DNA of 64,000 nucleotides, from positions 4,951,501-5,015,500 of the forward strand of contig CP126194.1 in NCBI GenBank assembly GCA_030272155.1, written 5' to 3'. The DNA is from Tetradesmus obliquus. Lineage: Eukaryota > Chlorophyta > Chlorophyceae > Sphaeropleales > Scenedesmaceae. Each line of letters starts with the position of its first letter. Position 1 is the stretch's first letter. Position numbers and translations under genes: made by a program. This document shows, piece by piece, positions 56,840 to 64,000 of this stretch. Under the pieces are notes generated by a model. That model saw only the letters and a list, made by a program, of their open reading frames with translations. It did no database searches and was not told the DNA's origin.

Positions 56840-58257
56840 ATGAGTGCTGCCAAGGCCTCTCTGCTGTTCCTGCCTTCTGCAGTCGCAGCAACCATGGCAG
56901 CATGGCAAGTGCAAAGAATGCAATGGAAGGTGAGCTATGTCACACATCTACACATCTCAGTGCTAGATCCGCCAGTGCAGCAGCGGATGCAGACAAGGGT
57001 TGAGCAGTGGCCCTGCATGCTCTGGACAGTGAGCTCCAACACATGCATATGCAACAGCCGTGCGTTGCCCTGCCTTACACCTCTGTCCTGCAGCAAGGCG
57101 TGGTCGATGAAGCAACACGCAACATGGAGCAGCAGCCTGTAGACTTGCTGCAAGGCACAGTGCCGGAGTTTAGGCGGGTGGCAGTACAGGGCACTTACGA
57201 CCACAGCAGGACTGCATTCGTGGGGCCACGGCCGCTCAGGTGCGTGCAGCAGCAACAGCAGCAACTGTGGGGGAGCAAGCAGTATGTGCCAAACCTGCAG
57301 CCGCTGGCTGCAAATAGAGCTCGATGGCGCGCGGCATGGTACATGCAGTGTTCTTATAGCGTGCAGCACGTCCGCAGGCCCAGCAGAACACAACAGGTCA
57401 GCTGTCACTATAAGAGGACTATCAAGCACCTGTGCTTCAAAAGTGTTGTGTCAGTTGATTGTGCCTTCTCAAAAGCAACTGCTGCTGCTGCTGCTGCTGC
57501 TGCCGCCGCCAGCTATGAGCCTAAGGACCCCGTGGTGAAGCTGGGCATGCGCCCAATGCTGGTCACGCCTGGCGCGCTCAAGAGCGGCTTCCTGCTGGTG
57601 CAGCCCCTCACCAGCAGTGACAAGTGAGGGACAGTGAGGCTTGTACTGCAGCAATGTATTGAGCAGTCAGACAGGCTGCATGTGTAACTGCTGGTGTGTG
57701 GAGGCACCCCAGCCTGTGCCAGCCGCTCACCGGCCGTGACAGGTGAGCGGCAACCGGCTTGCGCTGCAGTGATGTGCCAGCTGTTAAACAGTCACACAGG
57801 TTGCATGTGATACCTGCTGGTACGCAGAGGACGTTTACGCTATGCCAGCAGCGTATGGACACCGAGCCTGTCAGCTGCAGCAGCACCACTCACACCATGA
57901 TGAAGCGCCCTTGAGCTACAACATGCCATGCGAGACGAGCAGCGCTAGATGTGCGCGCAACCCTGGACAATGCAAGCCGTCAAAGCACACGCTGCTGCTG
58001 CTGCTGCTGCTCCTATCCTGCTGTGCGTCCGCTGCTGCAGGCAGCACACCGTGCTGGTGAACAGGGGCTGGGTGCCACCCAACTGGAAGGCGCAGTGGCG
58101 AGAGCGCTTTGCAGCGCTGCAGCCGAGCGGCAGCGTGTCAGTGACTGGCGTGGTGCAGGGCAGTGAGAGCCCCAGCGGCTTTGTGCCAGCCAATGATGCA
58201 GCAGCGGGCGACTTTTTCTGGATGGATGTGCCGGGCATCGTGAGTGGCTGGCCGCAG

Positions 58258-58290
<33 letters not shown>

Positions 58291-58947
58291 TGCTGCTGTG
58301 TTTCCCTGTGGTCACAGCTGTGTATGAATAGCATGCTCTGGGTTGGGTGCTGGTGCTCGCAGCAGCTCCAGCAGGCCGCAGGCTGTTGTCTCTCGCTGTC
58401 GCGTGCAGTTGCGTACATCTGCCAGTTTCTGCTGGCAAGTGGCAGCGCCTGCAAGCGCTAGCGCTGTAACCTCACCTCAAGCCTGGTAGATGGTTGCATG
58501 GCACATGTCATAACCGGCATTCACCCTGCCGCTCTTGCTGCACATCCCTGGCTGTATGTGCTGTTGTGGCTGCAGGCCGAGTCCTTCGACCTCGGCTCAT
58601 GCCTGTTGGATGTCTGCAGCTGCATGGCTGATACCATAAGAGTGATTTACCCTGCCTTTTTTGCTGCCTGTCGCTGGCTGTACGCGCCGCGTTGGCTGCA
58701 GGCCGAGTCCTTCAACCTGCCGCGGGACACACCCATGGTGCAGGTGCTGGTAGATGAAACAATGCGCAGCAAAGGCGAGCAGCCCAGCTGCAGCGAGGGC
58801 GTGTACCCCCTGCCCAAGCCCATCGCCAATGTGGTGCAGTTCTCAACGATGCCGCTGGGCCACTTCAACTATGCGGTGGGCTGGGGCTGCATGTCTGCCA
58901 CCATGGGCTACCTGGCGGTCAAGGTGCTGCGCAAGGGCAAGCGCTAG
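56840..58947 (+). CDS. SURF1: SURF1, cytochrome c oxidase assembly factor
   Basis: Five exons: 56840-56929, 57094-57239, 57513-57623, 58041-58239, 58702-58947; 792 nt, 263 residues, phases match. The family landmarks are all present: an N-terminal membrane helix ending AAWQVQRMQWK, EFRRVAVQGTYDHSRTAFVGP, GFLLVQPL, TVLVNRGWVPPNWK, GVVQGSESPSGFVP, and the C-terminal HFNYAVGWGCMSATMGYLAV helix. SURF1 acts in the inner mitochondrial membrane in early assembly of complex IV. The ATG chosen leaves no presequence; the exon is open upstream to an acceptor-like TTTTTTAAG at about 56809, so a first exon with the presequence may exist. The last acceptor is duplicated (see repeat). Introns 2-4 contain CTG arrays next to acceptors. 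Confidence 0.9.
58510..58726 (+). repeat. Duplicated intron end and acceptor of SURF1 exon 5
   Basis: The sequence around GGCTGCAGGCCGAGTCCTTC occurs at 58568 and again at 58694, with the preceding 60 bases also similar (CACCCTGCCGCTCTTGCTGC versus TACCCTGCCTTTTTTGCTGC). The period is 126 bp. The interval is open in frame, so use of the first acceptor would add exactly 42 residues. Confidence 0.85.
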
Positions 58948-60160
58948 CAGCAGCAGCAGCAGCAGCAACAGCAGCGGCAGCAGCAGACGCCACTGTGCGG
59001 CTGAAGGTGCACCTGGAAGCAACAGGCCTGCAATCGCTGCAGGTACCTTACCTTTGTGGAGGCGAGCGCTACTGTGCGCTTGTGATGACCGCATCAACTG
59101 CACATGGATAGGGTGTTACATACATGCCGCAATACACTGCGGCACAGGATGCGTAGTGCCCTCTCGGGCAGAGGACCCTGCCCTCAGGCAGTCCATGGCA
59201 TGCAATTGTGCAGAGTCATGTGCATCAGCTTGACAGCTGTGTGCTGTACCTGTAACATGCTGTACCTGTACCACGCTCGAGCAACCTGGCCAGTTCTGCA
59301 TTGCAGCAGCAGAGGAGCCTGGTACAGATGCACGCGCATGGGTGGCAGCTGCAGCTGCGTGCATCATGTGGCTGCCGCACGTGACACATCATGCTACACC
59401 AGTATGCTTGGCCACATGTGCGCAAGGTTGCTCACCCAATGGGCGACAGTGGGATATGCCACATATCAGCAGCTCATCCGCATCGGCAATGTCAACAGGA
59501 TTGCCGCGGCACATGTCTGTGCATGGACCAAATGAAGTTGTTGCCGTGGCTGTGAATGTAACATGATGATGATGACAATGGCACTGAGCTCGAGGAGCAG
59601 TGCATACACTGATGCCAGGGTGCATACAAGAGCAGCACCTACAGCGTCACCCTGTGCCACCAGCGCATGCGGCATGGTCATGGCGTGCACGTTACAGGAG
59701 ACAGCCCACAGACAAGCATGCAAAGGGTGGTAGTTGCTACCTGCTGCTGTCGCAGCATGCATGCATGTGCTTGCGCAAGCAAGCCAGCACATGCCAAGCT
59801 GCCTTCAGCCACAAAAGGCGGCCCAGGCTGCTGCGTACACACAATGATAACACTTTGCCTGCTGGTGCTTGCCCTGTGTGCAAGCGCCCAGGCGAGCTGA
59901 GCACGCAGGAAGATCAAGGCACACAGCACGCTGCACCGCAAGTAATCCAGCAGCAAGTATGGCTTGACTGCACTGCCGGCACATGTGCCTGAGCAACTGC
60001 CGTCGGTTTGTTAAACCAGCGCTTGCTCAGGCCACAGCCAGCCCTGCTGCTCAGCTGCCCATTGCATGCCTTGCAGCATGGTGCTGGTTTGCGACACACA
60101 ATGGCATGTGGCTGCTGCAGCTTCAGGTGAGCCGTAGCAGCCTTGATCCGTGTAAATGCA
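58948..60160. other. Intergenic region between SURF1 and the hydroxylase
   Basis: A CAG array begins directly after the SURF1 stop (58948-58986). The rest shows no coding evidence. CTGTACCTGTA elements repeat near 59240-59275. Confidence 0.5.
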
Positions 60161-60572
60161 TATGGCCAAGTCTCAGCCGGGCGCTGCAAACACCGCGTTG
60201 CTGCGCAGAGCGTACGTCACGGGGCGTGCCACCTCAGCACCCTCGTGCTCAAGGCAGCGCTGCATATGTGAGTATGTATGTCAGCTGGGCGCCGGGAACA
60301 GAAGTCAGCTGGGCGTGCTAAACACCACATTGCTGCGCAGCACGTGCTAGATGCCGCGCGTCACCTCGCGCCCTTCGTGCTCCAGACAGCGCTGCATATA
60401 TACGTATGTCAGCTGGACGGCAAAAGCAAAAGCCTGAATGAGTCAGCTGAGTGCGCCAGACACCACATTGCTGTGCAGCACGTACTTGACACCGCACACT
60501 GCCAACTCAACGCCCTGGTACTCCAGGCAGCGCTGCACATATACACATGTCAGCTGGGCGCCGCCAGGGGAT
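60160..60572 (-). repeat. Three degenerate tandem copies of the hydroxylase terminal exon
   Basis: A marker (CTGCGCAGCACGTAC-like) occurs at 60201, 60333, 60471 and, in the real exon, 60601: spacings 132, 138 and 130 bp. On the minus strand each copy begins with an acceptor-like ATATATGCAG or ATATGTGCAG, then codes RCLE[HY][EQ]G and the end of the enzyme up to a stop. Two copies stay open to the stop (ending SNVVSGALS and SNAVFAAPG); the middle one has an internal TAG. Confidence 0.85.
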
Positions 60573-62763
60573 TCAGCTGGGGGCGCCAAAAACCACGTCG
60601 CTGCGCAGCACGTACTTGGTGCCGCGCGCCACCTCAGCGCCTTCGTGCTCTAAGCAGCGATCCTCGCCGTGCAGGTGCAGCAGCGCCAGGCCAGGCGCAG
60701 GCGCCACGCGTGCCACCACGCGGTTGCGCGCACCTACGCGCCAACGCAGCACAGCGGTGCAGACACGCGTCTCGAGGCCCTGGTGCCATGACAGACAGAA
60801 GCTATTAAAAATTAAGAAGGGGTTTGACTGCAGAAGCAAATGCTGCTGCTCATTGAACCTGCAAGAACCATGCAGCAGGATGCCACGCGCTCCTTACGCA
60901 GCCGGTAATAACACAGCTAGCTTGTGACGCAGCATAACGCCAGCTCGCGCGCTGGAGCTGAACCAGTGAACGCAGTGTGTGCCTGCCCTGCCCGTGCCTG
61001 CTGCTGGTGCCCCCGGTGCAGCACACTCATGCAGAAGGCTGCCGCAATGCTCACCATAGAAGACAGTCTCCCCTCCAACCAGCTCCTGCACCGCGCTCGT
61101 GTTTATTTGCACCGGCTGGCTAGCAGCTGCGCCCGGCACTTTGCGCTTGGCTTTGCCGGTGCTGCTGCTACTGCCTGCTGCCTCCTGGCTGCTGCTGCTG
61201 CTGCTGCTGCCTTTGCTGACAGCGCCTGCTGCAGCTTCCAGCTGCCCCGAGAGGTATATCAGCAGTGTGTAGCCTGTGACCTGGTCTGGTGCTACCTCTA
61301 CGCTGTCATCTATGTGTTTGCCAAACTTCTGCCCGCGGCAGTACCTGCCAATGCAGCAACAGCGGCAGCACAGCAGCAGCAGCGGCGGCAGGTCACCTCA
61401 CATGCAATCGGACGCCAACTCCCATTGCGCAGCAAGTTAGCCACCATGACGTTTCCCCTCCTGCTGAATAGTGTAGATAAACACTCCTTTGCTCCCTGCA
61501 AGATCTCCTGTGCCCCTGCAAGATGTCCTTTGCTCCCTGCAAGTCCACCCGCAAAGCAGCTGTATGCACTAGGAAAGGCTGGCAGCACTGGTCACACATC
61601 AGGCACACCTGTAGAACCTGATGTTGGGGTTGAGGCCAATGGGTGCCATGCCATCCACTGTCACGCCAGCCATGGTGTGCTGCAGCCCTGTGGCGCTCCA
61701 CAGCTGCTGAGCTAGCGCGGGGTCCTGCATGGCGATGCGGTGGTTGTCCCTGCAGCACATCAGCAGAAGACGTCGTGTACAACACAAGGAGGGGTTGACT
61801 CCGGCAGTTCAGCAACAACTGCTGTGCCTGTCAGCCACTGCACAGCCTGTTTTGCTTTAAGTCTATCAGTACACAGTACTTATACATGGCAACGTGCTGA
61901 CATGACCGTGGAGGCAATTGTGGTAAAACAAATGTTGTGTTTTGATGGTGGTTGTGCACCTGTATGCCTCGCCGTACGCTGCGCCCCTGCTGCCCTGGTG
62001 CTCAAAGCCCAGCCCCTCAGCCGCGTCAATGAACTGCTGCGCCTCCTGGGGGCTCAGCACGCCAGGCACCTGCAGCAGCAGCCGCACTTAGGTTGTTTGT
62101 ACAGTATAGATTCACCAATGAGACAAACAAAGAAAAGGGTGTGCTGCCAGGCGCTGCTGTTGTGCGTTGTGGGTCTCAGCACGCCAGGCACCTGCAGCAG
62201 TAGCCGACCAACCAACGTTCAGAACCTGGCTATGTAGACACTGGCATGTATGATGTCAGCCGCTGCTGTTGTGCGCGAGCATAGGTGCCAGAATACAGCA
62301 CCTGACAGTGCTGCTGCTGCCGGTGCTGCTGCTGCTGCATTGGCAGAGCATGTGCTGGCCGTGTGACATCGCGCTACTTGAAAACATCACAGTTAAGCAC
62401 AGAACCTCATCATGCTCATGGCTGCACACACGCCAGCCTGCCTCACCAGCAGCATGTGGTCATTGATGACTGTTGGCTTGAGCTTCTTTGGAGTCAGCTT
62501 GACCGTCTGCAAAGGTGACCGGCCTGCAGGAGCAGCGTTGCTTCTCTAAGTCAGAACTGCCTGTTAATGCATGGCTGGGTGATGACTACTGATTCTGCTG
62601 TCCTGTTCTGGCCAGCGCTGCAATCACACTGCTGAGTGGTGGTGGTGGTGAGGGTGGTGCTGCTGCTGCTGCTGCTGCTGCTCTGCCAGCTGTGGCCTGG
62701 CTTGTGGCATGGCGCTGGTGATCGCAGTATATGACACTCACTTGCTTGTTGTTGCTTTCCCAT
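60573..62763 (-). CDS. Prolyl 4-hydroxylase-like 2-oxoglutarate/Fe(II) oxygenase
   Basis: Six exons: 62763-62742, 62523-62447, 62069-61960, 61749-61609, 61344-61055, 60733-60573; 801 nt, 266 residues, phases match. The first exon codes only MGKQQQA. The double-stranded beta-helix core is clear: VLSPQEAQQFIDAAE, NPNIRFYRYCRGQKFGKHID (first His and Asp of the iron triad in HID), GYTLLIYLSG, GGETVFYG, and APGLALLHLHGEDRCLEHEG with the second iron His, followed by GTKYVLRSDVVF where the Lys binds 2-oxoglutarate. A Ser/Ala/Lys-rich loop is inserted before GGETVFY. It lacks a signal peptide or N-terminal membrane anchor, unlike the ER enzymes that make wall hydroxyproline, so a cytosolic or nuclear substrate is more likely. 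It is divergent to deoxyhypusine synthase. Confidence 0.87.
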
Positions 62764-63193
62764 GTTGCGTAGCCTGCAGTAGCGTCTTAACAGTGCTGCC
62801 AGCAGCTGAGGTGCAACCAACAGCACAGGTGTTGAGTGACAGAGTTGTGACGGTGCACAGTTCTGTGATTGGCGTGCTGCATCAAACGTATCTCAGGTTG
62901 CAGTACTATCACGTCAAAATCGTACTTGAGGATGACGGGACAGCAGCACGCAGGATTGAATGAGCTGGACCATCACTGCAGGTGTCCAGGCTGTTAGTCA
63001 GGTGTTAGTGACTCCTCCGTGCGCCAGCGAGCGAAAAGAACATTGTTCGGCCACGTATATTGTGGGTGTTACTGCCGTGCATGTTGTGTATGCGTCCTGC
63101 AGGTAGCCCACCAGACATTTGTTCCGCACCGGCAGCTGCACCCGCAACTTGACAAGACTATAGCGCTGTGTACTTTGCGTTAATTTAACCATC
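62764..63193. promoter_or_regulatory. Divergent promoter region of the hydroxylase and deoxyhypusine synthase
   Basis: 430 bases between the two start codons. I see no TATA box. Open frames here show no coding character. Confidence 0.45.
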
Positions 63194-63449
63194 ATGTCAT
63201 TCAAAGTTACAGACCTACCAGCAGCAGAGGTGAGCGGCAACTACGCAACCCTAGTTGCTGCTGGCAGCCAGGCAGTGGCAGCAGCAACTGGCAGCAGTAT
63301 GCAGCATGCTGCTTCAACGCCCTAAGACCAAAGCTACCTTGAGTATTATTGCATTGGCAGCAGCAGCAGCTGCAGTTTTGCAGGCGCTGCCTCCTGCATA
63401 CTCATGGCGCCAGATTCACAGCATGGATACACCACTGGCACATGACATC

Positions 63450-63485
<36 letters not shown>

Positions 63486-64000
63486 CATGCTGTGCAGCTA
63501 TACGCAGCTCTTTTCCATGCCATAGCACCCAATGAAACTTCAGCCAGCTCCCCTAACAAGCAGCAAACTTTGTGTGCAACATGTGCCGCATGCCAGGCTG
63601 TGCTGGTGCCCACAGAGACAGTACCTGATGGTCCCATCATCAAGGGCCATGACTTCAACAAAGGCCGTGACTTGGACAGCATCATGGCTGCCATGATCAC
63701 CAGCGGCTTCCAGGCCACAGCGCTGGGCCAGGCAGTCGAAGAAGTCAACAGGATGGTGCGCAGTTGACTGCAGCAAAGCTCATGTATGTCTTTTGTAGAC
63801 GACATGGCATTGTGTCTGTCTAGATGGCAGCTTGGGTTTGCGCCAGGCATTGGCTAGGCAGGTGAAGAATTCAACAGGATGGTGCGCAGCATAATCACAA
63901 ACGTGCATGACAGCAGCGGGCAGCATGCTCACTGCAGTGTGCAAGGGTGTTGGTGTCAACGGCCTGAGCAGCAGAGTAGGTGAAAGCGAAGGTTGGCTGC
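63194..64000 (+). CDS. DHPS: Deoxyhypusine synthase, first two exons (runs off the right edge)
   Basis: Exon 1 is 63194-63229 (MSFKVTDLPAAE) and exon 2 is 63597-63755, joining in phase 0. The joined text continues AVLVPTETVPDGPIIKGHDF and NKGRDLDSIMAAMITSGFQA, then TALGQAVEEVNRM, which matches the N-terminal part of deoxyhypusine synthase (V-x-G-[YH]-D-F-N-x-G followed by TTGFQAT-x-x-x-x-A-[IV]-x-x-[IV]-N-x-M). The enzyme transfers the aminobutyl group of spermidine to a lysine of eIF5A, using NAD; the catalytic parts lie beyond the window. Exon 2 ends at ATG|GTGCGC. A long frame that includes the intron (from 63303) is a shadow. The intron holds a CAG array at 63450-63484. Confidence 0.88.
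63717..63892 (+). repeat. Duplicated end of deoxyhypusine synthase exon 2
   Basis: The last coding bases and donor (CAACAGGATGGTGCGCAG at 63746) recur at 63872, a period of 126 bp. The flanking bases are also similar (CCAGGCAGTCGAAGAAGT versus CTAGGCAGGTGAAGAATT). The second copy is in the following intron and could serve as an alternative donor. Confidence 0.85.

Noticed and set aside
63255-63767. Long plus-strand frame starting at 63303 as the deoxyhypusine synthase start
   Set aside because: It includes the CAG array and unrelated sequence. A short exon at 63194-63229 with a GTGAGC donor joins in phase to the conserved part and gives a protein start typical of the family.

Overview
This window is nuclear DNA of a green alga. 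The protein-coding parts have plant-type relatives (PASTICCINO1, NLP/Raf-type kinase, TMEM14/FAX, SURF1), the genes are cut by many short introns with GTGAGY donors and CTGCAG acceptors, coding sequence is rich in CAG/CTG triplets (poly-Gln, poly-Ala, poly-Ser), and secreted Pro/Asn/Ala-rich proteins are prominent. A chlorophyte of the class Chlorophyceae is my best guess; the species cannot be told from the sequence. Gene models below were built by hand from splice sites and reading phase. For eleven of them the exon lengths sum to a multiple of three with matching phases at every junction, which is the main support for the models.

Left part (1-18.6 kb): a PASTICCINO1-like FKBP protein runs off the left edge (minus), followed by an orphan exon-like ORF, a taxilin-like coiled-coil gene (minus) and, divergently, a ten-exon gene for a 1500-residue protein that joins an NLP-like N-terminal sensor domain, a PB1 domain and a Raf-like kinase. 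After a gene-poor stretch comes an intronless gene for a protein with four copies of an unfamiliar DSPYQP...HVA repeat.

Middle part (19.6-48.1 kb): this is the most unusual region. Three large secreted proteins (A plus strand, B and C minus strand) are built from repeats of one small module that I do not recognise: a Trp-x3-Pro-x-Cys half followed by a [RK]-x-W-G-[WYF] ... C-A-F-[KR] half. A and B are convergent, nearly identical over long exons, and show recent exchange and unit loss. C has 19 exons and a duplicated three-exon block. A fourth secreted, Cys-containing protein of unknown family (gene D) lies next to C, with three back-to-back palindromes between them. A membrane-anchored dual-specificity phosphatase lies between B and C.

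Right part (48.5-64 kb): housekeeping genes: a plastid TMEM14/FAX-like membrane protein, a type-11 SAM methyltransferase, an unrecognised 219-residue protein, SURF1, a prolyl 4-hydroxylase-like 2-oxoglutarate oxygenase and the first two exons of deoxyhypusine synthase.

A recurring theme is tandem duplication of exon-end segments with a period of about 126-139 bp (PAS1, SURF1, deoxyhypusine synthase, the hydroxylase, and twice that period at the end of the kinase), several of which keep frame and splice sites. No tRNA, rRNA, CRISPR array, autonomous transposon or organelle gene was found.
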